This document shows, one piece after another, positions 1 to 11,706 of a stretch of DNA of 64,000 bases. Origin of the DNA: Spongilla lacustris. Lineage: Eukaryota; Porifera; Demospongiae; Spongillida; Spongillidae. The first letter of the stretch is position 1. The number at the start of each line of letters is the position of its first letter. The position numbers and the translations under genes were made by a program. Location: NCBI GenBank assembly GCA_949361645.1, contig OX442424.1, forward strand, positions 2,621,015-2,685,014, written 5' to 3'. The notes beneath the pieces are model-generated. The model was given only the letters and a program-made list of their open reading frames with translations, was not told the DNA's origin and ran no database searches.

Positions 1-3000
1 GCCAGCACTACTTTTGTTGCAGAGTCCACTTGTTTCCCTTCTTTTACTACTGTATCAAGAAGTTTCTCCTTTTCAGCTTCCTTTTCTATTGGCTTTGTTT
101 CTTTGGCTTCTGAATGTATGGCCAGCAATTCGTTTGTTGCAGAGTCCACCTGCTTCCCTTCTTTTACAACTGTATCAAGATGTTTCTCCTTTTCAGCTTC
201 CTTTTCTATTGGCTTTGTTTCTTTGGCTTCAGAATGTAAAGCCAGCGCTTCTTTTGTTGCCGAGTCTACTTGTTTCCCTTCTTTTACTACTGCATCAAGA
301 TGTTTCTGCTTTTCAGCTTCTGTTAGTACTGGCTTTGTTTCTTTGGCATCAGAATGTATGGTCAACACTTCTTTGGTTGCAGATTCCACCTGCTTCCCTT
401 CTTTTACTACTGTATAAAGATGTTTCTCCTTTTTAGCTTCATTTTGTACTGACTCTCTTTCATTGGCATTAGAATGTTTAGCCAGCACTTCTTTTGTTGC
501 AGAGTCCACTTGTTTCCCTTCTTTTACTACTGTATAAAGATGTTTCTCCTTTTTAGCTTCTGTTTCTACCGGCTTTGTTTCTTTGGTTTCAGAATGTACA
601 GCTAGCACTTCTTTTGTTGCAGAGTCCTCTTGTTTTCCTGCTTTTACTACTGTATCAGGATGTTTCTCTTTTTCAGCTTCCTGTTCTACTGCCTTTGTTT
701 CTTTGGCTTCAGAATTTACAGCCACCACTTTTTTTGTTGCAGAGTCCTCTTGTTTTCCTGCTTTTACTACTGTATCAAGATGTTTCTCCTTCTCAGCTCC
801 CTTTTCTCCTGGTTTTGTTTCTTTGGCATCAGAATGTATGGCCAGCACTTCTTTGGTTGCAGAGTCCACCTGCTTCCCTTCTTTTACTACTGTATCAAGA
901 TGTTTCTCCTTCTTGCCTTCCGTTTCTACTGGTTTTGTTTCTTTGGCTTCAGAGTATATTGCCAGCACTTCTTTTGTTGCAGAGTCCACTTGTTTCCCTT
1001 CTTTTACTACTGTATCAAGATGTTTCTCCTTTTCAGCTTCCTTTTCTACTGGCTTTGTTTGTTTGGCTTCAGAATGTATGGCCAGCACATCTTTGGTTGC
1101 AGAGTCTACCTGCTTCCCTTCTTTTACTACTGTATCAAGATGTTTCTCCTTTTCAGCTTCCTTTTCTACAGGCTTTGCTTCTTTGGCTTCAGAGTGTACA
1201 GCCAAAACTTCTTTGGTTGCAGAGTCCACCTGCTTCCGTTCTTTTACTACTGTATCAAGATGTTTCTGCTTTTCAGCTTCCTTTTCTATTGGACTTGTTT
1301 CTTTGGTTTCAGAATGTTTAGCCACCACTTCTTTTGTTGCAGAGTCCATCTGCTTTCCTTCTTTTACTACTGTATCAAGATGTTTCTCCTTTTCAGCTCT
1401 CTTTTGTACTGGTTTTGTTTCTTTGGCATCAGAATGTATGGCCAGCACTTCTTTGGTTGCAGAGTCTACCTGCTTCCCTTCTTTTACTACTGTATCAAGA
1501 TGTGTCTCCTTTTCAGCTTCCTTTTCTACAGGCTTTGCTTCTTTGGCTTCAGAGTGTACAGCCAAAACTTCTTTGGTTGCAGAGTCCACCTGCTTCCGTT
1601 CTTTTACTACTGTATCAAGATGTTTCTGCTTTTCAGCTTCCTTTTCTATTGGACTTGTTTCTTTGGTTTCAGAATGTTTAGCCAGCACTTCTTTGGTTGC
1701 AGAGTCCACTTGTTTCCCTTCTTTTACTACTGTATCAAGATGTTTCTCCTTCTTGCCTTCCGTTTCTACTGGTTTTGTTTCTTTGGCTTCAGAGTATATA
1801 GCCAGCACTTCTTTTGTTGCAGAGTCCACTTGTTTCCCTTCTTTTACTACTGTATCAAGAAGTTTCTCCTTTTTAGCTTCTGTTACTACCGGCTTTGTTT
1901 CTTTGGCTTCAGAATGTATAGCCAGTACTTCTTTTGTTTCAGAGTCCACCTGCTTCCCTTCTTTTACTACTGTATCAAGATGTTTCTCCTTCTTGCCTTC
2001 CGTTTCTACTGGTTTTGTTTCTTTGGCTTCAGAGTATATTGCCAGCACTTCTTTTGTTGCAGAGTCCACTTGTTTCCCTTCTTTTACTACTGTATCAAGA
2101 AGTTTCTCCTTTTCAGCTTCCTTTTCTACTGGCTTTGTTTGTTTGGCTTCAGAATGTATGGCCAGCACATCTTTGGTTGCAGAGTCTACCTGCTTCCCTT
2201 CTTTTACTACTGTATCAAGATGTGTCTCCTTTTCAGCTTCCTTTTCTACAGGCTTTGCTTCTTTGGCTTCAGAGTGTACAGCCAAAACTTCTTTGGTTGC
2301 AGAGTCCACCTGCTTCCGTTCTTTTACTACTGTATCAAGATGTTTCTGCTTTTCAGCTTCCTTTTCTATTGGACTTGTTTCTTTGGTTTCAGAATGTTTA
2401 GCCACCACTTCTTTTGTTGCAGAGTCCATCTGCTTTCCTTCTTTTACTACTGTATCAAGATGTTTCTCCTTTTCAGCTCTCTTTTGTACTGGTTTTGTTT
2501 CTTTGGCATCAGAATGTATGGCCAGCACTTCTTTGGTTGCAGAGTCTACCTGCTTCCCTTCTTTTACTACTGTATCAAGATGTGTCTCCTTTTCAGCTTC
2601 CTTTTCTACAGGCTTTGCTTCTTTGGCTTCAGAGTGTACAGCCAAAACTTCTTTGGTTGCAGAGTCCACCTGCTTCCGTTCTTTTACTACTGTATCAAGA
2701 TGTTTCTGCTTTTCAGCTTCCTTTTCTATTGGACTTGTTTCTTTGGTTTCAGAATGTTTAGCCTTCACTTCTTTGGTTGCAGAGTCCACTTGTTTCCCTT
2801 CTTTTACTGCTGTATCAAGATGTTTCTCCTTTTCTGCTTCCTTTTCTGGAGGCTTTGTTTCATTGGCTTCAGAATGTATAGTCAGCACTTCTTTTGTTGC
2901 AGAGTCCACCTGCTTCCCTTCTTTTACTACTGTATCAAGATGTTTCTCCTTTTTAGCTTCTGTTACTACTGGCTTTGTTTCTTTGACTTCAGAATGTATA

Positions 3001-3530
3001 GCCAGCACTTCTTTTGTTTCAGAGTCCACCTGCTTCCCTTCTTTTACTGCTGTATCAAGATGTTTCTCCTTCTTACCTTCCGTTTCTACTGGCTTTGTTT
3101 CTTTGGCTTCAGAATGTATAGCCAGCACTTCTTTTGTTGCAGAGTCCACTTGTTTCCCTTCTTTTACTGCTGTATCAAGATGTTTCTTCTTTTCAGCTTC
3201 CTTTTCTACTGACTTTGTTTGTTTGGGTTCAGAATGTACAGCCTCCACTTGTTTTGTTGCAGAGTCCACCTGCTTTCCTTCTTTTACTACTGTATCAAGG
3301 TGTTTCTCCTTTTCAGCTTCTGTTACTACTGGCTTTGTTTCTTTGGCATCAAAGTGTACAGCCAGCACTTCTTTTGTGGCTGAGTCCAACTTCTTCCCTT
3401 CTTTTACTACTGTATCAAGAAGTTTGTCCTTTTTACCTTCCGTTTCTACTGGCTTTGTTTCTTTCGCTTCAGAATGTATAGCGAGCACTTCTTGTGTTGC
3501 AGAGTCCACCTGCTTCCCTTCTTTCTTTTG
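1..3530 (-). repeat. 120-bp coding tandem repeat (about 29 units) in exon 12 of gene A
   Basis: Units begin at almost exact 120-bp spacing (for example 121, 241, 361, up to about 3481). On the minus strand each gives 40 residues with the conserved pieces HSEAKETKPVEKEAEK and HLDTVVKEGKQVDSATKEV, all in one frame with no stop. The composition is Lys, Glu, Val, Ala and Thr with no Cys, Trp or aromatic core, so an extended or coiled structure is likely. Variation between units is mostly single substitutions (KPVE/SPIE, EKEK/EKQK, KEGK/KERK), as expected of a young, homogenising array. Confidence 0.95.
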
Positions 3531-6500
3531 CTTAGCTGCATTTTCTACTGGCTTTGTTTCTTTGGCTTCGGAACGTATAGCTAGTACTTCATTTGTTGCA
3601 GAGTCCACGTGCTTCCCTTCTTTCATTACGGTATCAAGTTGTATCTCATTTTTAGCTTCAGTCTCTACAGGCTTTGTTTCTGCAGGATGTATAGCCAGCA
3701 CTTCTTTTGTTGCAGAGTCCACCTGCTTCCCTTCTTTCATTATGGTATCAAGGTGTATGTCATTTTTAGCTTCAGTCTCCACAGGCTTTATTTCTTTGGC
3801 TGCAGGATGTATAGCCAGTACTTCTTTTGTTGCACAGTCCAACTGCTTGTCTGCTTTTATAATGGTATCAAGATGTATCTCCTGCTTAGCTTCATTTTCT
3901 ATAGGCTTTGTGTCTTTGGCTTCAGAATGTAGAGTATCAAGATGTATGTCCTTTTTAGCATCAGTTTCTACTGGCTTTGTTTCTTTGGCTGTAGGATGTA
4001 TAGCCAGCACTTCTTTTGTTGGAGAGTTCAAATGCTTGTCTGCTTTTACTATGGTATCAAGATGTATCTCTTTTTTAGCTGCCGCTTCTACTGACTTTGT
4101 TTCTTTGGCTTCAGCCTGCACTTCTTTTGTTGCAGAGAGCCCTTCTTTTACAACGGTATCAAGATATATCTCCTTTTTAGCTTCAGTTTCTAATGACTTT
4201 GTTTCTGTAGCTTCAGAATGTATTGCCTGCACTTCAGAGTCCACTTGCTTTCCTTTCTGTGCTGCAGAATCGATGTGCTTGTCTTCCATGAATGCAGAGT
4301 CCACTTGCTTTATGTCTTTTACTTTAGAAACTATTGGCTTGATTTGTATTCCCACGGAATCCATTTGCTGATCATTTTTTGATGTGCATTCTAAGTGTCT
4401 GTTTCCTTGTGGTGCATCATTTACAGACGAATCAAAATGCTTGACTTCTTTTGTTTCAAAATCAACGGATTGTCCTTGATTTACTGTAGAATCTATGTGT
4501 TTCCTATCACATCTTGCAGAATCCAGTTGTTTTTCATCATTTTCATGATGGTCTAGATAGTTCTCTTGTTTTTCTGTAACAGGCATGTTTATTGGCTTTC
4601 CTTCCTTAGCTGCTGAATCAACTGGCTTTCCTTTCTTTGCTGAGGAGTGTTTAGTCTTTCGTACTTTTGCTGCTGAGTCATTGGGCTTACCTTGCTTAGA
4701 TTCTAAGTCAATAGGCTTTCCTTCATTTGCAGCTGAGTCTGTTTGCTTTCCATCATTATTTGCTGAGTCATAGAGCTTTCCATCTTTAGCTACTACATCA
4801 ATGGATTTTTCTTCCTTTGTTGCTGAGTCAATGGCCCTTTCTTTCTTTGCTGCTGAGTCAATTGGTTTTTTATTATCTGAAGTAGAATCATGAGTCTTGC
4901 ATTTTATTGCTTCAGAGCCAAGATGCTTCTCAATTCCTCCTGCAGAATCCTTATCGTTTTGTTTTCCTTTCCCTGCTACATCTACATTACCAGCAATACT
5001 TACACTCTGATCCACTCCAGATTCAAGTGGCTTCCTTTCACTTTCAGTGTTATTATTTTCTCTATACGCCTTAACAGTTTTCTTCAGCTCTGCATCAGTG
5101 TCACGACTTTCAACAGATCGTGTATGATCTTTAGCACTTTGTGCTCGCTTCTTAGGATTTTTTTTTCTAGCAACAACTACCTTCTGAGGTTCATTGAATA
5201 CCGTTTGCACTCCATCATTTCCAACTAACATTGCTTGAGCTGGTAACATTGAGCGATCATACATCTCATCGTTAGAGCTCTGGTGTGCTCTTCCTTCTAG
5301 GACCCTCGTCTGTTCATTTGAAGCTTTTGGAGTCTTCTGCTGATTACTTTCATGTTCTGGAAGTTTCTTTTGGTCTTCATAGCATCCTTTATTTTCATTT
5401 TGATATCCAGAACCTTCAGGGGGCTTTGACTGAGGTACTCCAATATTACCTTGTTCCTCACCACCAGCTGCCTTTTTTGAAGGTAACAGATCTTGATACT
5501 CAATGTTACCTCCAAGCATCTCAGTAGCAAGAGGTGTCGCTTGATCATCTGCAAGTTCTAATGGCATTGATTTGTTTGTACTCATTTTATGAAGTGATAT
5601 ATTAGATGCATTTGCAATGGATTTGTTTTGATCATGTACGCCTTCAGTTTCTGAGCTTGGACTTTCAATTCCTCCATTTGGCATCAGCATACCTGCTGTG
5701 GAACTGGATTGTTTCTTCTGCTCCCCTGATTGCTTCAGTTCTTTGCTAACATCCCCTGATTTTTTCTGATCTGCTGCAAATTCAGACTGTGGCTTCAATT
5801 CTGTACTTTCAGTACTTTGAATTGTATCTGGAGGGTCAAATTTTACTTCTCCAACCCTTGTTTGGTTTACACCAGAATCCTGTACAAGTATTGCTGCAGT
5901 GATTTCATTTTGGATTGATTTATTTTGGCTGCTTGTTTCATTGAGATGTTTCATATTTTCATCCAAGTGTATTAGTGCATCAGTATTAAGTGGTTTCCTA
6001 TGTATACCTTCCTTTTCATTGGGACACATCTTGTGGCCCATATTTGTTTCAAGAGGTTCCTGCTTGTTAATACTGCTTTCAATCATACCTGTGTTTTCTG
6101 CTGCCTTCACCAGATTGTTCAAATCATGTTCATGCCCTGCAGCAGCATCAGAATAGGCATGCTTGCTGGGTTTTGCAGAATGAGTTGCATTTTCTCGTGC
6201 TACATGCTAAAATAATAGAGGAAAGTTATGCATCAACCTCTTACTAATTGAAGCAAAATGAAGAAAACACTGTGAAGGCACTTGTGTACCTCCTGCTGTT
6301 TTTCCCTCCTATGAGTGTATGACTGTGTTCTTCTTTTCTTCGTACTGTCAGCTAACAGCATCTGTAAACATATCATCATTCATTCTTGTTGTGACAATAA
6401 TGCAACTCACAGAAAGCATATTCATATGAATGTCTGTTTGCACTTCTACATCAACAGGCGTTTGGGTGCAAGCATCACATGGTGCAGAGACTGATATGCC

Positions 6501-9210
6501 AACATCACACTTGATGACAGCATCTGTTTGCACTCCAACTCCTGCCACAATCAAATTAAGTGAAGGGCTGATAGCTATATTTAGTTATGACACACCTCTT
6601 GTGGAGATTGCATGACCAACAGTAGGATGGAAATGAGATATGGGAGGCAAAGGTTTTAGCATAGGATAGACAGCTGGAGCCACATGCATAATGGTAGAGT
6701 TGGATGTACGAATCATTGGCTTTAAGGTAGGAAGGGGGAGGCCTTTATCCTCAGCAGAATGAGCCCCCCCTGTGCTGGGATTGCCTTCGTTAAGTGAAGC
6801 CAAATTCGGTTGGTTCAATATCTCATTGTTTGGTCTTTCAGGATCCATTTCTGGGTCATGCGTTGTTTGTACAGGTGAGTTCGGTGGCCTCACACCTTCC
6901 CTGTCAGGGTATGCTATGGTGCCTTCATAAAAGGAATGTGCATCATCATTTAAACTGTTGGTCTTTGTTTCAGAGGAGGTGGAGAAAGGGAAAATGTTTA
7001 TAGTATCAATTGTACCTCAAAATGATGCACCCACCTTTGGATCCCTAACAACAGATGGTGATGAGCTCTGCTGACTTTGCCATGAAGCTTGTACTGAGTG
7101 CTTTGGAGAGGGTGGTGATAATTCTGTACCTGTAAAATGATTATGCAGGATTTTTTTAAAAGGGGTTATGGTGACAGTAATCAAGTAACCTTTCTTCGCT
7201 GGTAAGACCTCAATGAATTTAGGCTCATTGTGGGGCATGCTACCCTGCATATGAATAATAGTGGTGTAAATTCAATTATGATGCAATAACAAATGGCTCA
7301 GTTTACAATCTTAATGCATGGGCAAACAATGTTTTAACGATTATTGTTTAGTATTTTTTTAAAGCTATCTAGTATGTTCTTAGCTTAAAAGCAGAAGAGA
7401 TTCATCATATTTGGCGAACATTTTATCTGGAAGGTTAACATTGTCTAAATTAATGAATTTTGTGCTGTTAGTTCTAATTAAGTAACAACCAAGCATGATT
7501 TCAATATTTTTTACCTTCGGAATTCTAACCAATCTAGGAATCAAAGTACTATGGGTACAGCATGCTATGAATGGTGGTTGTCATCTATCATAATGCAATG
7601 GGTTTCGGTAATGTGCATTTTAGCCTTAGAATGATTCTTTATTCCAAAGGCAAAATCTGCCACCCTGAAAGATGAATAATACGTACCTCTGAACATGAAG
7701 GTTTTGTTGAGGCTTTTGCACTCTGCAAAGAGGAGATAAAAAACACCATTGTCATACACTTTTCCACTCACATAGGATGCCACCAATTGTGCCGTTGTGT
7801 GGATAAGTGTATTAGAGTCATGGGCCTTGGTGCTCCTGTCACATACAAGAGGGAATGGTTGAATGGTTGAGTTAAGCCCATAATGAAGGATGACATTAGT
7901 TAAGAGCTGCAATGACTTTGTTTGAAAGGTACTTGCCTCAAACTAACACCAGTTGGACAAGCCTCACTTTGTGTTAAAGCTCTTCGCCGATGCCTAGCCT
8001 GTAAGGACCAAAGAAAGAATGTGAAATATGTAACTACCTGTAGTGTCACAGTGTTTTTTGGATTGAAGGAAAAATTCAGAGATGTACGTTAAACAGGTAT
8101 TTTGAAATGGGTTTCCTTCAATTTTGGAACAAATAAAGATTGTGGGGCACGATAATGACATAACATGGTCATTAGAGTTGTAAACAAAGTACATGTATAT
8201 TCTCATGCAATTGTGAAGGCTTCAAATAAGCTCAGACATGCAGGGGGTTGAGGCCTCGGCATTGATTCTGGAAGGCTACATTTTGTTACAGTTAATATAT
8301 AGATATATCTATGGCTAAATCTACATCTACATTTCCCCCACCCCTCAAGGTGCTGAGAATCAGTTGTTAATCATGTTAGGGATATAATACATGCAAACAG
8401 GGCACATAATTATCTTACAAATTCCTACTTAAAAGATATTCTTTATTTAAAATGTTGGGTTCACAGTATTATTCAGCTAAAAGATTACATGTAGAGTTAG
8501 GCTTAGGGGGGCGTGTCGTATTCATAGCCGTGCATGGTATTCACGCAGGTCGTCGATCAACATCTATTGTTTGCTAATTGATTTCTGCCGCCCCTCCCTC
8601 TAACCCGGAGGACCAAATTGCATACAACAACACAAAAGCAAACTCGTAGACTACACTACTACCCAAAGGCAACGGAGCCATTGCCCTTGTTACAATGGAA
8701 GTGCGTTAGAGCTCTATTCTATACTATTCTTTGCTTGACGAAAATCGATTTAGCCTGCATACCTTTTGCTTACAGCCGGAGGCACCGGGTGAGGTCTGAA
8801 AAGGCTATAAATCGATTCCAGACACGTTACACTGATTAAGGCACTCGCATGAAGACATGCAGAGAGAAACTCACAACTCCCATTGTTTCCAGGTGGTGTT
8901 TGAGTAGTGGCTGTTGAGCGTAGTATTTGAGATATTTGTCTTGGGCGTTATGGTAGTAATAGGAACCCTGCGGTACGGCGATGCAATATCAACGGACCCA
9001 CTGATGAAGCAATCAAACGTACCCCGCTTGTGGATGTGAACCCTCCCATCCGATTCGCAGGACCTGAAAGATCAAACCCTTCTTCCCTCCGCTGAACATC
9101 AATATAGTGTTTTCTACCAGATTGATGTGAATTCACCCGTTACATAGCACATAGTATACTTACAAGCGTTGCGCTACTGCCTTGGCAGTGGACGGAGATA
9201 CACTATCCAT
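1..9210 (-). CDS. Gene A: giant Lys/Glu-rich repeat protein, probably ciliary (partial, runs off left edge)
   Basis: Twelve minus-strand exons join in phase: 9164-9210 (ATG at 9210), 9023-9113, 8875-8967, 8763-8795, 7937-7998, 7772-7835, 7190-7244, 7035-7129, 6596-6962, 6411-6541, 6290-6361 and below 1 to 6206. The head (about residues 1-130) has motifs KHYIDVQRREEGFDLSGP and LKYYAQQPLLKHHLETMG and is shared with gene B. Exon 10 contains VQTD, TQT and VQTD motifs. Exon 12 is open for over 2,060 codons: first a polar spacer (about 550 codons), then short degenerate repeats, then a 40-residue repeat (HSEAKETKPVE... and DTVVKEGKQVDSATKEV) to the window edge. Intron 5 uses a GC-AG donor, also seen in gene B. 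I do not recognise the family; the LKYY...HHL motif faintly recalls the N-terminus of the Glu-rich ciliary protein ERICH3, at low confidence. An X-box 48 bp upstream suggests ciliary expression. The large open frame on the opposite strand of the repeats is a shadow. Confidence 0.8.
3531..4300 (-). repeat. Degenerate, length-variable copies of the 40-residue repeat
   Basis: This remains the same open minus-strand frame. The units lose strict 120-bp spacing (internal deletions near 3526, 3683, 3935 and 4122) and diverge (KNDIHLDTIMKEGK, KKEIHLDTIVKADK). They look like the older margin of the array, and every visible length change keeps the frame, which argues for continuing protein-coding constraint. 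Confidence 0.85.
4301..4880 (-). repeat. Short DSA-x-x-GK repeats N-terminal to the main array of gene A
   Basis: On the minus strand about 20 short units of roughly 13-20 residues repeat a core like KPIDSAAKEGK, KQTDSAANEGK and KPNDSAAKVRK. The shared DSA(T/A)KEGK core suggests that the 40-residue repeat arose from this shorter module. Confidence 0.7.
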
Positions 9211-9257
9211 CTTCTCTCCCGTCCCGATCACGTACTTGTTAAGATAGGAGAGGTGTC

Positions 9258-9271
9258 GTTGCCACGGAAAC
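9258..9271 (-). promoter_or_regulatory. RFX X-box-like site upstream of gene A
   Basis: The + strand reads GTTGCCACGGAAAC: two imperfect inverted 6-bp half sites separated by 2 bp, close to the X-box consensus GTNRCC-N(0-3)-RGYAAC. It lies 48 bp upstream of the ATG at 9210. The equivalent position upstream of gene B carries GTTGCTATGGAAAT, so the site survived the gene duplication. RFX factors drive ciliary genes in animals; binding here is inferred. Confidence 0.6.
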
Positions 9272-10140
9272 GCTAATCATACCACCTTAGGTTAATAAAT
9301 AAAATTGCATGGCTGCACTGGAATACATGTAGATATTAGTCGATGCGGTCAGCTAATAGGCTGCAGAGCTCCACGTGTGCATATGGTGGATTGTACCCTA
9401 TATCTAAATAGTAAAGATTGGTCTACCCTATTTGGAGGCCTATATAGCTCCCAATTTGGCGGGGGGGTAACAGTTAAAGATGAAAACGTTTTGCCGACGT
9501 AGATCACGACCTGTCAGGCTGTGCCTGTAGCCACTGCGTTGTTGTAAATATGTAGCTCATGGTATTCAGCTAAGATGGAGTTCCAGAAGCTTTTGCACAG
9601 TACGCCTTACAATTCCCATATTTTAAAAGCAATATTATACATGTACGTGTATACGCGACAAATGCAGAGCCGTTCAATGGCCAAACGAACAGCGCTTTAT
9701 GAATCAATGAAATATTATAGGCAGCGTGCATGTATCACTGAAACAGGGATTCAAATACTAACGTAAGTTATTTATTATATTTAAGGCAATTTAACATGTT
9801 AATTACGCAACATCATATACAAATAGTCTTGAAATACCATGCATGCAATCAACGATTTGCAGTTCTGTGAACCATCATTTGAGAAGCTGGATCTTCCACG
9901 GCTTTAACAGGATCTATACCAAAGTGGAAAGACTGGCTGAAACCACACTCTGCAGATATTGAATGGCAGGAGTTTATTACCTAAACTTTCTCATTTTAAC
10001 CAAAACGCCGGGAACAGAACCTGTCATACTGATATGCAGACCACTGGTTCCAACCAGAACGTACAGAAGCAAATATTCCACTTTTTCCACGTTTGAAGCA
10101 GAAGAGTCACAGCCACATGTGAGTTCGTGATTAGTGTAAA
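9272..10140. other. Spacer between genes A and B, no gene seen
   Basis: There are only short open frames without splice context or recognisable protein. It probably includes the 5' flank of gene A and the distal 3' side of gene B. Confidence 0.5.
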
Positions 10141-10144
10141 TAAT

Positions 10145-10465
10145 GCACTACTTAATTAACTTGGGAGTACAAAAAATGTACTCCTTGGAGTACAAAAAAT
10201 GCACTCCTTAATTAACCTGGGCATAGAAAAATGTACTCCTTAACCTGGGAGTAGAAAAAAAGTACTCCTTAACCTGGAAGTACAAAAATGTACTCCTTAA
10301 CCTAAATGTACTCTATAGAGTACATTTAGCCGGGTTAAGGAGTACATTTTTGTACTCCCAGGTTAAGGCTATAGCCTTAACCTGGGAGTACAAAAATGTA
10401 GGAGTACAAAAACGTACTCCTTAATTAACCTGGGAGTACAAAAATGTACTCCTAGGTTAATATCT
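10145..10465. repeat. Palindromic GGGAGTAC-A(n)-TGTACTCC satellite cluster
   Basis: About ten units of a 25-30 bp sequence alternate AACCTGGGAGTAC, a short A-run, and GTACTCCTTAA. Each unit is itself a hairpin (GGAGTAC / GTACTCC). The array reverses orientation around the palindromes CTCTATAGAG (about 10311) and GGCTATAGCC (about 10367). No coding content. Confidence 0.85.
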
Positions 10466-10512
10466 GAATGTAATATCTGAATGTAATATCTGAATGTAAT
10501 ATCTGAATGTGA
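10458..10512. repeat. 13-bp tandem repeat (TAATATCTGAATG) x4
   Basis: Four head-to-tail copies of TAATATCTGAATG directly follow the palindromic satellite; the last copy decays into GTGACATC. Confidence 0.9.
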
Positions 10513-11568
10513 CATCAGTGGGCTTGAATTAAAATGGTAATCTTGTGGCTTTGAGAGGTGATACTAACTACTGACTCATCGGACATTGTATCACAATAAT
10601 GGAAGAGGAAATTGAGGTGCCATGATTTGATCACCCCTCAAAGATGAAAGCTCCAAACAACCCAAGGAAACTTCTTGATTGGACAGATAAAGTGCCCAAA
10701 TCATCAATTATTCTTTACGATTTTATATTCACTTCTACAGGCCAACTTATAGAGAAAAGCCACTACATGTATTAAACAAAACTCACACGAAACTGAAGGA
10801 ATTTAAGTGCAATACACATGCTTTAACCTTTTACAATAAAATTGATCTGATTTTTTGTCATGATTGCAGTACAAAGAAATAATCAAATGATGCAGAAAGA
10901 AATAATCAAATGATGCAGAAAGATAAACAATGTACACAAAATTAAATATAATCCATGCAAAAATTCAAGATATTCAATGATAGTTCAGTCTTGCAAATCA
11001 GAATAGTTCAGTTTAGTTCAGACTGTGTTTATATATTCCACGATCGAGGAATTATGTCCTTCACATCTGCATGAGCTGCATTATTACCGTATAGCGATCT
11101 ACATGTCGCTGAAAATAATGAATATCCGTTAACCCGCAAGACAATAATACTTTGCAGACCCAACTAAGTTCCCTGCGTTTAGCAGTGCTTCCTTAGTTCT
11201 GCACAAGAGGCAACTGACCCAGCTGTACATGTGACCTGCTTCATGAATCAGGGTTGAATGAAGCGGTGAGACCACAGTGAAATCAAGAGCTGTTGATCGA
11301 GAACAAATCCAATTGGGTAATTAAGACATCAGATAGCCTGGTGCGTTAGTGTTCATGGCATTATATAGTAAAATTAAGCAACTGAGAAAAAGCATTTCAT
11401 GTATAGTATCACAGGCAAAAATATCTGTTTATTTGACTGAAATATACATGGCTACATGGCAGTATAGGCGGTGTAAACCTTGCGGAACACTGAACTTGAC
11501 ACATCTGGGACATAATCTATATATATACTAAATTTAGTCAGTATAACGTTAACGGTGGAGTGTCCATG
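10513..11568. other. Spacer, no gene seen
   Basis: AT-rich sequence. A 21-bp direct duplication (AAAGAAATAATCAAATGATGC) occurs at about 10873-10918. No supported gene. Confidence 0.5.
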
Positions 11569-11609
11569 TCCGTGTGCGTGTGCGTGTGTGTGTGTGCATG
11601 TGTGTGCGT

Positions 11610-11695
<86 letters not shown>

Positions 11696-11706
11696 GTGTG
11701 TGTGTG
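11569..11706. repeat. (TG)n microsatellite
   Basis: Almost pure TG dinucleotides with scattered CG variants, about 135 bp. It creates long spurious open frames of Val-Cys or His-Thr. Confidence 0.97.

Noticed and set aside
1..4300. CRISPR-like array interpretation of the regular 120-bp repeats
   Set aside because: Units are contiguous with no unique spacers, in a eukaryotic coding frame.
583..4371. A 1,262-codon open frame on the + strand (Ser/Cys/Phe-rich 40-residue repeats)
   Set aside because: It is the antisense shadow of the minus-strand repeat exon. The minus frame is also open, joins upstream exons in phase, and has a hydrophilic protein-like composition; the + frame has no upstream exons.
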